NCBI GenBank assembly: GCA_023388935.1
Contig: JAEWFG010000016.1
Location: 1 to 64,000 of the forward strand
DNA from: Pseudomonadota bacterium
Lineage (GTDB): Bacteria; Pseudomonadota; Alphaproteobacteria; Rhizobiales; Xanthobacteraceae
Length of the DNA: 64,000 bases
Direction of reading: 5' to 3'
In this document: piece by piece, positions 50,593-58,881 of the stretch
Layout: every line of letters begins with the position of its first letter
How positions within the stretch are numbered: position 1 is the stretch's first letter
Position numbers and translations under genes: made by a program
Notes under the pieces: generated by a model
Databases searched by the model: none
What the model saw: the letters and a program-made list of their open reading frames with translations, nothing else
Told to the model about the DNA's origin: nothing

Positions 50593-51204
50593 ATGTCGGT
50601 GATTGAAACGGTCGAACAGTTAGAGGCGATCTACGGCGCCACAAATGACGCCTCGACCGTGAAAGTTGCCGACCTCGTCACGCCGCTCTACCGCATCTTC
50701 ATCGAGAAAGCGCCGTTCGCCGCGCTCGCGACCATCGGGCCCGAAGGCATCGACTGCTCGCCGCGCGGAGACCTCCCCGGCTTCGTCCGCATCCATGACC
50801 CGAAGACGTTGATGCTGCCGGATCGCCGCGGCAACAACCGGGTCGATTCCTTGCGCAACATCGTGCGCGATCCGCGCGTGTCGCTGATGTTCCTGATCCC
50901 CGGCTCGGGCAACGCGGTCCGGGCCAACGGCCGAGCCCATCTCTCGATCGATCCGGAGCTGCTGGCCTCCTTCAAGGTCGAAGGCAAGGCGCCGCGCAGC
51001 GTCATGGTGATGAATGTCGAGGAAATCTACTTCCAGTGCGCCCGCGCGATCGTCCGCTCCGACCTCTGGAATCCCGACAAACGCGTCGATCCCAAGACGC
51101 TGCCAACGCCCGGCCAGATCCTCGCCGAGATGAGCCAGAACAAGGTCGGCGGTGAGGAGTACGACCGCATCTGGCCGGAGCGGGCGGCTGCAACGATGTG
51201 GTGA
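50593..51204 (+). CDS. PPOX-fold (pyridoxamine 5'-phosphate oxidase-like) FMN-binding protein
   Basis: The 203-residue split beta-barrel protein resembles FMN-dependent oxidoreductases of the PPOX-like family. Segments PFAALATIGPEGIDCSPRGDLPGFVRIHD, LPDRRGNNRVDSLRNIVRDPRVSLMFLIPG and VMVMNVEEIYFQCARAIVRSDLW follow the flavin-binding pattern. ATG 50593 follows AGGAG. It begins 10 bases past phnN and has the same orientation, so it is likely part of the phn operon. A function in phosphonate metabolism is not established. Confidence 0.82.
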   Translation: MSVIETVEQLEAIYGATNDASTVKVADLVTPLYRIFIEKAPFAALATIGPEGIDCSPRGDLPGFVRIHDPKTLMLPDRRGNNRVDSLRNIVRDPRVSLMFLIPGSGNAVRANGRAHLSIDPELLASFKVEGKAPRSVMVMNVEEIYFQCARAIVRSDLWNPDKRVDPKTLPTPGQILAEMSQNKVGGEEYDRIWPERAAATMW

Positions 51205-51222
51205 GCGTCCCACTCCCCGACG

Positions 51223-51379
51223 CCTCTTCTCCCTCTCCCCGTTCTTACGGGGAGAGGGTTGGGGTGAGGGGCGGTCTCTACGAATTCGGTGACAGCTGAC
51301 TCCGCTGAAGCTCCCCCTCACCCGGATTGCATCTTCGATGCAATCCGACCTCTCCCCGCAAGCGGGGCGAGGTGAAGAG
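51223..51379. repeat. Palindromic intergenic repeat element D
   Basis: The element has CTCTTCTCCCTCTCCCCG at one end and CGAGGTGAAGAG at the other, with an inner hairpin CTCTCCCCG...CGGGGAGAG near 51233-51255. A second inner hairpin is GGATTGCATC...GATGCAATCC, and CTCCCCCTCACC faces GGGGTGAGGGGC. It fills the 200-base gap between the convergent PPOX-like and SDR genes. Phrases like TACGGGGAGAGGGTTGGGGTGAGGGG are widely repeated in rhizobial genomes as I recall. Confidence 0.7.
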
Positions 51380-51405
51380 CGAGCCCGCCGCGAACGGTAG
51401 GGCCC

Positions 51406-52137
51406 CTAATTAAACGCCATCCCGCCACTCAGCGCGATCGTCTGCCCCGTCATGTAGGCATTGTCGATCAGCAGCATCACGGCTTTGGCCACCTCTTCCG
51501 CCGTGCCGAAGCGGCCGAGCGGGATGCGGCTGACGAGCTGGGGCTGGCCGCTCATCATGTCGGTTTCGATCAGCGATGGCGCCACCGCATTGACGGTAAT
51601 GCCCTCCTTCACGAGACGCGCAGCATACCCTCGCGTGAGGCCCTCCATGCCGGCCTTGGACGCGTTGTAGTGCGGCCCGATCGAGCCGGCACCGCGTGCG
51701 GCACCGGAGGAGATGTTGACGATGCGGCCCCATTTCCTGGCGCGCATCGACGGCAGCACGGCCTGCGTGCACAGGAACACAGATTTCAGATTGACCAGGA
51801 TCGTCCGGTCGAAATCGTCCTCGGTGAGATTGTCGACGCCCCGCGTGATCGCGATGCCCGCATTGTTGACGAGGATGTCGACCGGCCCGAGCCCGGCCGT
51901 GACGCGCTCTACTATGTTGGCGACCGCCTCGCGCTGCGAGACGTCGGCGGCAACGACGATGGCGCGGCCGCCTTGCTTGCCGATCTCGCCCGCCAATCGT
52001 TCGGCTTGCTCAATCCGCTCACGGCAATTGATCGCCACGGCCGCGCCGGCCTCGGCCAGCAGGCGGCAGACCGCAGCACCAATTCCGCGCGAGCCGCCGG
52101 TGACGAGCGCCGTGCGCCCCTTCAGATCATTCGCCAT
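51406..52137 (-). CDS. Short-chain dehydrogenase/reductase, FabG-like
   Basis: The 243-residue SDR has the Rossmann motif TGGSRGIGAAV (about 14-24), the NNAG motif ILVNNAGIA, and a catalytic Ser-Tyr-Lys set in INISSGAARGAG and HYNASKAGMEGL. The closing segment GMAFN is typical of FabG-like reductases. It reduces a keto group with NAD(P)H, but the substrate is unknown. It is preceded by a histone-like gene on the same strand, about 90 bases away. Confidence 0.87.
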   Translation of the reverse strand: MANDLKGRTALVTGGSRGIGAAVCRLLAEAGAAVAINCRERIEQAERLAGEIGKQGGRAIVVAADVSQREAVANIVERVTAGLGPVDILVNNAGIAITRGVDNLTEDDFDRTILVNLKSVFLCTQAVLPSMRARKWGRIVNISSGAARGAGSIGPHYNASKAGMEGLTRGYAARLVKEGITVNAVAPSLIETDMMSGQPQLVSRIPLGRFGTAEEVAKAVMLLIDNAYMTGQTIALSGGMAFN

Positions 52138-52227
52138 CTCTGGAACCTCCCAAATTGTCTGCCGGTGGTTGCCCCCAGCGTATCACGCGGGTCGCCCGAC
52201 GCCGGGTTCCTGAGCTGACGTAGCGGA

Positions 52228-52731
52228 TCAACTCTGGCGGCGCGCCCGGGTGCGCGCCGCTTTCTTCGCGGCGGCGGAGCGGACCTTGGCGCCCTTGGTG
52301 TGGCTCGCTTTCCGCGCGGCGGCCGAACGCGACGCAGCGGTTCGCCGGCTCGCGGCACGCTTGCCCTGCTTTGACAGAGCGCTTCGCGACGCGGTTGAGC
52401 GCGGCTCTTTCTTCAGGACGCTCTCGACCGCGCGCGACACCCGCGGGCGGCGCTTCGGGGTGCGTTTGCCCTGACCCACCTCATAGGCGTATTTGGCGCT
52501 GCGGCGCGTCGACGTCTTGGTGCGCCCTTTGCGCGGGGGTGGCAGGTCGACGCCGGCACGGCGTGCCTCGGAAAGGCCGATCGCGATGGCCTGCCGAGTC
52601 GAGCGTGCGCCGTGTTTGCCTTTGCGAATCTTGTCGATCTCGTCCTTGACGAATTCGCCGGCCTGCGTGCTTGCCGATTTGCCTGCACGCTTGTCTTGCT
52701 TCGCTTTGCGGATGACTTCCTGTCTTGGCAT
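52228..52731 (-). CDS. Basic DUF6496/histone-like protein with Lys/Arg/Ala-rich tail
   Basis: The 167-residue protein has an ordered N-terminal domain (MPRQEVIRKAKQDKRAGKSA, then EFVKDEIDKIRKGKHGARSTRQAIAIGLSEARRAGVDLPPP). A long C-terminal tail rich in Arg, Lys, Ala and Ser follows, with no hydrophobic core. Histone H1-like tails of this kind bind DNA non-specifically. The HGARSTRQAIAIGLSEARRAGV phrase is characteristic of the DUF6496 family as I recall. It may be a nucleoid-associated protein. The gene is flanked by the SDR gene and an alpha/beta hydrolase gene on the same strand. Confidence 0.72.
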   Translation of the reverse strand: MPRQEVIRKAKQDKRAGKSASTQAGEFVKDEIDKIRKGKHGARSTRQAIAIGLSEARRAGVDLPPPRKGRTKTSTRRSAKYAYEVGQGKRTPKRRPRVSRAVESVLKKEPRSTASRSALSKQGKRAASRRTAASRSAAARKASHTKGAKVRSAAAKKAARTRARRQS

Positions 52732-52799
52732 GGTCGAGTTCCCATCTGAGAATCGCAGGGATATCCGACCGCAACGCGCAACGCGGAAGATTGATCCTA

Positions 52800-53582
52800 T
52801 CAGGCTTTCAGCGCAGCGAGCAGTTCATCCGGACGTTCGGCCATGATCATGTGGCCGGCGCCCGGTACCACGACCGTCTTCGCGTGCGGGATCGCGGCTG
52901 CGAGCGCCTTGCCGGCCTTCGCCGGCGTCATCATGTCCCGTTCGCCGAGGATGAGGGTGGTTGGCACCTTGACGCTCGCCGCAGCCGTCAGCGCATTTGC
53001 ATAGGAGTTGCAGGCGGACAAATCCCTGAATAGCACACCCGGCTCGCAAGCTTGAAGCACCGCCTGCGCGCCGCCATGCATCCACAGGCCCGGCGCGAGG
53101 CTGCCGCCGAGTTCGGCCCTGAAGCCAAGTCCCCAGATCGAGACCATGTCGAGGGCGTCCTGCTCGTTGGCTTCGGCCGCCTTTAGCAGATCCGGGCCGA
53201 CTGTCATTGTCGCGGCGGTGCCGATCAGACTCAGTGCGGAGACCTTGTCGGGGTGGCGTGCCGCGGTCTCCAGCGAGATCAGCGATCCCATGGAATGGCC
53301 GACCAGATGCGCCTTCGTTGCTCCTGCCTCATCGAGAAGCGCCGCCGTCCAGTCGGCCATCTCGGCGATGCTTCCCAGTGAGGGCCCGGCCGAGCGGCCG
53401 TGACCGGGCAGGTCGGGCGCCAGCACGGCAAAGCCGTGATGGGCGAACCAGCGCGTATGCAGCGCCCAGGTCGAATGATCGAAGCCGGCGCCGTGGATGA
53501 AGACGACGGCGGGCAGGGACTTGTCGAATTCGCGCCCGCCGGTTGCGACAAACACCTCGGCGCCGTTGACGGAAAGCTTCAT
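52800..53582 (-). CDS. Alpha/beta hydrolase
   Basis: The 260-residue product has the alpha/beta-hydrolase fold with the oxyanion motif VVFIHGAGFDHSTW, a nucleophile elbow LVGHSMGSLIS (GxSxG with Ser about residue 100), an Asp in ILGERDMMTP and a His in VPGAGHMIMAERP. There is no signal peptide. Its start lies three bases downstream of the metY stop on the same strand, so it is probably cotranscribed. The substrate is unknown; it lacks features of a MetX-type acetyltransferase. Confidence 0.87.
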   Translation of the reverse strand: MKLSVNGAEVFVATGGREFDKSLPAVVFIHGAGFDHSTWALHTRWFAHHGFAVLAPDLPGHGRSAGPSLGSIAEMADWTAALLDEAGATKAHLVGHSMGSLISLETAARHPDKVSALSLIGTAATMTVGPDLLKAAEANEQDALDMVSIWGLGFRAELGGSLAPGLWMHGGAQAVLQACEPGVLFRDLSACNSYANALTAAASVKVPTTLILGERDMMTPAKAGKALAAAIPHAKTVVVPGAGHMIMAERPDELLAALKA

Positions 53583-53585
53583 GGC

Positions 53586-54881
53586 TCAGACCTTCTGCGA
53601 GATGCGCAGCGCTTGGGAGAGATCGTCGATGATGTCGGAGGCCGTCTCGATACCGACCGACAGCCGTACCAGCTCCTCGCCGATGCCGGAGGCCTTGAGC
53701 TGCTCGGCATCCATCTGCTGGTGCGTGGTCGAGGCGGGATGGATCACCAGCGTCTTGGCGTCGCCGACATTGGCGAGATGGCTGATCATGCGCAGCGATT
53801 CGATGAACTTGCGGCCGGCGGGCCGACCCCCCTTGATGCCGAAGGAGACGATCGAGCCGGCACCACGCGGCAGTAATCGTTTTGCGAGCTGATAGTCGGG
53901 ATGTGTCTCCAGCGAGGGATGCAGCACCCAGTCGACCGCCTTGTTGGACTTCAGCGCCTCCAGCACCAGATGCGTGTTCTGCATGTGGCGGTCCATGCGC
54001 ACGCCCAGCGTCTCCACGCCCTGCAGGAGCTGGAACGCATTGGTCGGCGACAGGCAGGCGCCGAAATCGCGCAGGCCTTCGGTGCGCGCACGCATAATGA
54101 AGGCGGCGGTGCCGAATTGCTCGTCGAAGACGATGCCGTGATAGCCGCCATAAGGTTCGGTCAGCACGCCGAACTTGCCGGAGGCGCGCCAGTCGAACCG
54201 GCCGCCGTCGATGATGGCGCCGCCGATCGCGATGCCGTGTCCGCCGATCCACTTGGTCGCCGAATGCATGACGATGTCGGCGCCGAGTTCGATCGGCCGG
54301 CTGAGATAGGGCGTGGCAAACGTGTTGTCGATCAGCAGCGGAATTTTCGCGTCGTGCGCGATTGCCGCGACCTTGGGAATGTCGAGCACTTCCAGTCCGG
54401 GATTGCCGATGGTCTCGCCGATCACCAGCCGTGTGTTCGGCCTGATCGCCGCGCGGAACGCGTCGAGGTCGCGCGGCTTGACGAAGGTCGTGGAAATGCC
54501 GAAGCGCGGCAGCGTATGCGCGAGCAGGTTGATGGTGCCGCCGTAGAGCGAGCTCGACGCCACGATGTGATCGCCGGCATTGAGCAGCGTCGCGATGGCC
54601 AGATGCAGCGCGGCCATGCCGCTCGCAGTACAGATCGCGCCGACGCCGCTTTCCAGCGCCGCGAGCCGTTCTTCCAGCACGCCGGTAGTGGGATTGGAGA
54701 TGCGCGTATAGATGTGGCCGGCGCGCTCCAGATTGAATAGCGCCGCTGCGTGGTCGGAATCCTGGAACACGTAGGACGTGGTCTGATAGATCGGCACCGC
54801 ACGGGCACCGGTCGCGGGGTCCGGATGCTGGCCCGCATGCAGGCTCAGGGTTTCGAAGGCAGGCGGCTTGGGCGCGGGCAT
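53586..54881 (-). CDS. metY: O-acetylhomoserine sulfhydrylase-like PLP enzyme
   Basis: This Cys/Met-metabolism PLP enzyme combines an activated homoserine with sulfide (or a thiol) to give homocysteine or methionine. The 431-residue product starts MPAPKPPAFETLSLHAGQHPDP, and YQTTSYVFQDSDHAAALFNLERAGHIYTRISNPT is the MetY signature. The PLP lysine lies in MHSATKWIGGHG (about Lys 209), and Tyr/Arg substrate contacts are in the motif YTRISNP. MetY is longer than MetB/MetC, as here. The alpha/beta hydrolase gene follows three bases later. Whether the acyl donor is acetyl- or succinyl-homoserine is not clear. Confidence 0.9.
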   Translation of the reverse strand: MPAPKPPAFETLSLHAGQHPDPATGARAVPIYQTTSYVFQDSDHAAALFNLERAGHIYTRISNPTTGVLEERLAALESGVGAICTASGMAALHLAIATLLNAGDHIVASSSLYGGTINLLAHTLPRFGISTTFVKPRDLDAFRAAIRPNTRLVIGETIGNPGLEVLDIPKVAAIAHDAKIPLLIDNTFATPYLSRPIELGADIVMHSATKWIGGHGIAIGGAIIDGGRFDWRASGKFGVLTEPYGGYHGIVFDEQFGTAAFIMRARTEGLRDFGACLSPTNAFQLLQGVETLGVRMDRHMQNTHLVLEALKSNKAVDWVLHPSLETHPDYQLAKRLLPRGAGSIVSFGIKGGRPAGRKFIESLRMISHLANVGDAKTLVIHPASTTHQQMDAEQLKASGIGEELVRLSVGIETASDIIDDLSQALRISQKV

Positions 54882-54971
54882 GCGTGGCCTCGTTGGTCGG
54901 TCGGCGGAGGCCGCCCTTGTGCCACAAAAACGCGCGCCGCGTCAGCCCATTGACAGCGCCGCGCGGGTTGC

Positions 54972-55311
54972 ATGCCGACCTATCTGCCGTTCGATCCCAA
55001 TCCGCGCCGCCCGATCAAGGCGCCGCGAGCTGCTCGCCAAAGGCAATTTCTGGGTCACGCTCTCACTCGGCGAGAAGACCTCCCAGGCCGCTCCGCCCTA
55101 TGACGACGTGACCCCGATCGCGCGAACCTATATCGAGGCGGCAATCGAGCGCTGCGTCTGGGCCAGCGACTGGCCGCATCCGGTCTCCGTCAAGCAGCCG
55201 CCCAACGACGCCGATTTGCTCGAGCTGATGTTCCGCTACGCGCCGGACCAGGCCGAGCTGGAGACAATCCTCGTGCACGATCCGGCGAAGCTGTTCGGCT
55301 TTCCGGACTAG
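54972..55311 (+). pseudogene. Amidohydrolase remnant with internal deletion and frameshift
   Basis: From ATG 54972 the first frame reads MPTYLPFDPNPRRPIKAPRA, which looks like the N-terminus of an amidohydrolase of the 2-pyrone-4,6-dicarboxylate hydrolase type. The next frame then reads RRELLAKGNFWVTLSLGEKT and continues VIEAAIERCVWASDWPHPVS-like text to VHDPAKLFGFPD, the enzyme's C-terminal third, with the active-site Asp in SDWPHP. The central TIM-barrel half is missing and the joint is out of frame, so this is a pseudogene. Recognition is from memory of the family. Confidence 0.55.
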
Positions 55312-55316
55312 TGAGA

Positions 55317-55425
55317 CCCTCATGGTGAGGAGCGCGGCACGCGCGTCTCGAACCATGCAGGCCCGGCTGTCGCCCGCGGCCATCCTTCGAGACGCCCGCT
55401 TTCGGCGGGCTCCTCAGGATGAGGG
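55317..55425. repeat. Palindromic intergenic repeat element E
   Basis: The element starts CCCTCATGGTGAGGAGC and ends GCTCCTCAGGATGAGGG, its inverse. Internal pairs are CGCGTCTCGAA...TTCGAGACGC and a GCCCGC/GCGGGC hairpin. It follows the amidohydrolase remnant and precedes the chemoreceptor gene. Phrases such as CTCAGGATGAGGG are repeated in many Bradyrhizobium intergenic regions, as I recall. Confidence 0.7.
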
Positions 55426-55623
55426 CTGGTGCTCGTCGGGCAATGTAACTGGCCGCCTCGCGCGGCTACGTTAATCCTTTGGTAACACCGGAGGCGCTTC
55501 ACGGCGTATTCGTGGCGTAACTGAGTTCTTAACGAATTCGATCTAATTTGGGCATTCCCCACCTCGTAATGGCCTGCCGCCTGATTCCCATGTGCGGTGC
55601 CCAACAAACATCGAAGAGGCAGA

Positions 55624-57333
55624 ATGCCGGCTCTCAAGAACCTCTTTTCCCTTCGCTCGATCGGCGCCAAGCTCGCCCTCATGACCCTGGTCGGCGCGAT
55701 CTGTATGGCCCTGGTCGCCTCGATCGTTTTGTGGATCGCCCGCGGTCAGCTCGTCACCGAGCGCGTCGAGAAGGCGCATGCGGTTGTGGACGTGGTCTGG
55801 AACCTGGCCGATGGCTATTACAAGGCCTACAAGGCCGGCCAGATGACCGAGGAGGAGGCCAAGAAGCGCTTCCTCGAGGCCAATAACTACGTCTGGTACG
55901 AAGACCACACCAACTACGCTTACATCTACGACTACGAGACGGGGCTCTGCGTCTCCAACCCCGGCATCCCGAATTTCGTCGGCAAGGACATGCGTCCCAA
56001 CAAGGACGCCAACGGCATGCTGTTCGCCGTCGCGCTGATGGACATGGCGAAGAAGGGCCAGGGCTCGCTGCGCTATTCGTTCCGCCGCAGCGGAGCCGAT
56101 CCGACCCCACTCGACAAGGTCGCCTTCACGCGCGGCTTTGCGCCGTGGAATCTGATGATCGCCTCGGCCGAATACATGTCGGAGGTCGACAACTCCTTCT
56201 GGTCGATGGTGCAGACCGCCTCGATGGTCATTGCCGTCCTGATGCTGATCTCGATTGCGATCGCCTGGGCGGTCGGCCGCAGCGTGGTCAAGCCGCTGGC
56301 GGGCCTGAAGGAGCGCATGGCCTCGCTCAGCGCCGGCAAGCTCGACGCACCCGTCGCGCATGCCGATCGCCGCGACGAGATCGGCGAAATGGCTCGCACG
56401 GTTCAAGTGTTCCGCGATGCCATGATCGAAACCAATCGCCTGCGCGAGGAGCAGGCGATCACCGAGCAGCGCCAAGGTGAAGCGCGCAAGGTCGACATGA
56501 ACCGGCTTGCCGATCAGTTCGAACGCGAGGTCGGCGAGATCATCGAGCTCGTGTCGGTTGCCGCCGGCCAGCTCGAAACGTCGTCGACGACCTTGTCGAA
56601 GACTGCCGACACCGTCTCGCAGGTCTCCAACCGCGCCTCCACGGCGTCGGGCGAGGCATCCGCCAACGTTCATTCCGTCGCAGCGGCGAGCGAGGAGCTT
56701 GCCTCGTCCATCGGCGAGATCAGCCGTCAGGTCGAGACCTCGGCGCGGATTGCGGGCGAGGCTGTCGGCCAGGCGCGGAAGACCGATACGCGGATCAGCG
56801 AGCTGTCGCAGGCCGCGAGCCGGATCGGCGACGTCGTCGATCTGATCCAGACCATCGCCGGCCAGACCAACCTGTTGGCGCTGAATGCGACCATCGAGGC
56901 GGCGCGTGCCGGCGAAGCGGGCCGCGGCTTTGCCGTGGTCGCGTCCGAGGTGAAGACGCTCGCCGAGCAGACCGCGAAGGCGACCGACGAGATCAGCCAG
57001 CAGATCGCGGACATCCAGTCGGCGACCAAGGATTCGGTTGCCGCGATCAAGGAGATCGGTGCAACGATCGGGCGCATCTCGGAAATCTCGGCCGCGATCT
57101 CGGCCTCGGTCGAACAGCAGGGCTCCGCCACGCAGGAAATCTCCCGCAACGTGCAGCGTGCTGCCGCAGGCACCTCGCAGGTCGAGACCAGCATTGCCGA
57201 CGTCCAGCGCGGCGCATCGGAAGCCGGGAGCGCCTCCGCCCAGGTCCAGTCGGCCGCGCAGTCGCTCGCCAATGAGAGCTCGCGCCTGAAGCGCGGTGTC
57301 GCCGGCTTCATGAACTCGATCCGCGCGGCGTAA
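55624..57333 (+). CDS. Methyl-accepting chemotaxis protein with Cache sensor
   Basis: The 569-residue inner-membrane chemoreceptor begins MPALKNLFSLRSIGAKLALM with the first membrane helix (about 14-41). It has a periplasmic single-Cache-type domain (YKAYKAGQMTEEEAKKRFLEANNYVWYEDHTNYAYIYDYETG), a second helix (about VIAVLMLISIAIAWAVG) and a HAMP domain. The signalling tip includes QTNLLALNATIEAARAGEAGRGFAVVASEVKTLAEQTAKATDEI, the canonical MCP hairpin. ATG 55624 follows GAGG. Cache-type ligands are often organic acids; the actual ligand is not known. Confidence 0.92.
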   Translation: MPALKNLFSLRSIGAKLALMTLVGAICMALVASIVLWIARGQLVTERVEKAHAVVDVVWNLADGYYKAYKAGQMTEEEAKKRFLEANNYVWYEDHTNYAYIYDYETGLCVSNPGIPNFVGKDMRPNKDANGMLFAVALMDMAKKGQGSLRYSFRRSGADPTPLDKVAFTRGFAPWNLMIASAEYMSEVDNSFWSMVQTASMVIAVLMLISIAIAWAVGRSVVKPLAGLKERMASLSAGKLDAPVAHADRRDEIGEMARTVQVFRDAMIETNRLREEQAITEQRQGEARKVDMNRLADQFEREVGEIIELVSVAAGQLETSSTTLSKTADTVSQVSNRASTASGEASANVHSVAAASEELASSIGEISRQVETSARIAGEAVGQARKTDTRISELSQAASRIGDVVDLIQTIAGQTNLLALNATIEAARAGEAGRGFAVVASEVKTLAEQTAKATDEISQQIADIQSATKDSVAAIKEIGATIGRISEISAAISASVEQQGSATQEISRNVQRAAAGTSQVETSIADVQRGASEAGSASAQVQSAAQSLANESSRLKRGVAGFMNSIRAA

Positions 57334-57368
57334 GGCCCGTCTGTCAAGCCGGCCGCGTGGTCTGACGA

Positions 57369-58376
57369 TCACGCGGCGGGTTGCGCCGCCAGCCTGTCGC
57401 GCACCTCGGCGGCGATCTCGAACGAACGCAGCCGCGCGGTGTGGTCGTAGATCTGTCCCGTCGTCATCAGCTCGTCCGCCCCTGTCTCGGCGATCAGCGA
57501 CTTCAGTTTTTGCTCGACGACAGCGGGCGAGCCGACGGCGGAGCAGCTGAGCGACTGGCCGACGCCGGCCTTTTCCGCAGGCGACCACAGCTCGTCCATG
57601 TCATCGACCGGCGGCGGCAGAGGGCCCGGCGTGCCCCGGCGCAAATTGATGAACTGCTGCTGGAGCGAGGAAAACATGCGCTGCGCCTCGATATCGCTGT
57701 CGGCGGCGAACACGTTGACGCCGACCATCGCGTAAGGTTTGTCGAGTTGCGCCGAAGGCTCGAACCGAGTCCGGTACTCGTGCAGTGCCTGCATCATCAT
57801 CCCGGGCGCGAAATGCGAGGCGAACGCGAACGGTAGCCCGAGCATCGCGGCAAGCTGCGCGCCAAAGGTGCTCGAGCCGAGGATCCAGAGCGGCACCTTC
57901 AGCCCCATGCCGGGCACGGCGCGGATCGCCTGGTTCGGCTGCACGTCGCCGAGCAGCGCCTGCAATTCCAGCACGTCATGCGGAAAATTCTCGGCAGCCG
58001 TAGCGAGATCGCGCCGCAGTGCCCGTGCCGTGAACTGGTCGGTGCCAGGCGCGCGCCCGAGCCCGAGATCGATCCGCCCCGGATAGAGTGACTCCAGCGT
58101 GCCGAATTGCTCGGCGATGATCAGCGGCGAGTGGTTCGGCAGCATGATCCCGCCGGAGCCGACGCGGATCGTCTTGGTGCCGCCCGCGACGTGCCCGATC
58201 ACCACCGACGTCGCGGCGCTGGCGATGCCCGTCATGTTGTGATGCTCGGCGAGCCAGAACCGTTTGAAATTCCATCGCTCGGCATGCTGGGCGAGATCGA
58301 GCGAATTGCGAAACGCCTGCGCCGCATCGCCACCCCTTCGGATGGGAGCGAGGTCGAGCACGGAGAAAGGGATCAT
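57369..58376 (-). CDS. Luciferase-like (LLM) flavin-dependent oxidoreductase
   Basis: The 335-residue product starts MIPFSVLDLAPIRRGGDAAQ and belongs to the group with LAPIxxG-type N-termini (the LLM class related to MsnO8). Family landmarks are FWLAEHHNMTGIASAATSVVIGHVA, IRVGSGGIMLPNHSPLIIAEQFGTLESLYPGRIDLGLGRAPGTD and the closing LIAETGADELMTTGQIYDH. The start at 58376 was chosen because the longer frame to 58667 adds 97 residues with no family character. The substrate is unknown. It is convergent with the chemoreceptor gene. Confidence 0.88.
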   Translation of the reverse strand: MIPFSVLDLAPIRRGGDAAQAFRNSLDLAQHAERWNFKRFWLAEHHNMTGIASAATSVVIGHVAGGTKTIRVGSGGIMLPNHSPLIIAEQFGTLESLYPGRIDLGLGRAPGTDQFTARALRRDLATAAENFPHDVLELQALLGDVQPNQAIRAVPGMGLKVPLWILGSSTFGAQLAAMLGLPFAFASHFAPGMMMQALHEYRTRFEPSAQLDKPYAMVGVNVFAADSDIEAQRMFSSLQQQFINLRRGTPGPLPPPVDDMDELWSPAEKAGVGQSLSCSAVGSPAVVEQKLKSLIAETGADELMTTGQIYDHTARLRSFEIAAEVRDRLAAQPAA

Positions 58377-58881
58377 GTGTGGGCACCGGATGGAGGAGTT
58401 GCGCAATAATGCGTGCTTGCAGACCTCACATCTAGTGTCGCGGCCACGCCATCGCTCACCCGTTTGAGCAACGACGCCATCCGAAATTGCTGCGCTGGAC
58501 GCAAAACTGCGGCGCCGGGCGTAAGACAGGTGCTGCGAGAAGCGTGGGACCAGGGAGCGTGCTCGTAGGCCCCCGCAATCGGCCAATAGCGGCCCATGGA
58601 TGAGCAATCCCGAAGCTCCGCCGATACCGGAACTCGACCGGAAGCCAGGTGTCTGCGCACGCGGCACGGTTGCAAAGCCAACGAAGATTCAATTGCGTCA
58701 AATGCAGCTCCTTTGGGATTCCGGCGATCGCATTGGCAGCGGCGGTCTCGGTACGTGTAGGGAGCATCGCCGACGTTAACCCTGTCGGCAAAAGATCCGT
58801 ACGAGGGTCGGCAGCCGCCGACAAGTTGCCTCATTGGAGCGGAGAATTTTCAGCGGCACTAACTCAGGTTAGAGGCGCATC
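58377..58881. other. Intergenic region, no gene seen
   Basis: About 500 bases separate the LLM oxidoreductase from the small secreted or anchored protein gene. Both strands show only short open frames with implausible composition. I see no RNA gene and no hairpin with a T-tract. Confidence 0.5.

Noticed and set aside
55543..57588. 681-codon open frame antisense to the chemoreceptor
   Set aside because: The chemoreceptor frame carries unmistakable HAMP and MCP motifs; the antisense frame is a composition shadow.
58377..58881. Possible small gene on either strand between the LLM oxidoreductase and the anchored protein
   Set aside because: The open frames lack ribosome binding sites and plausible composition.
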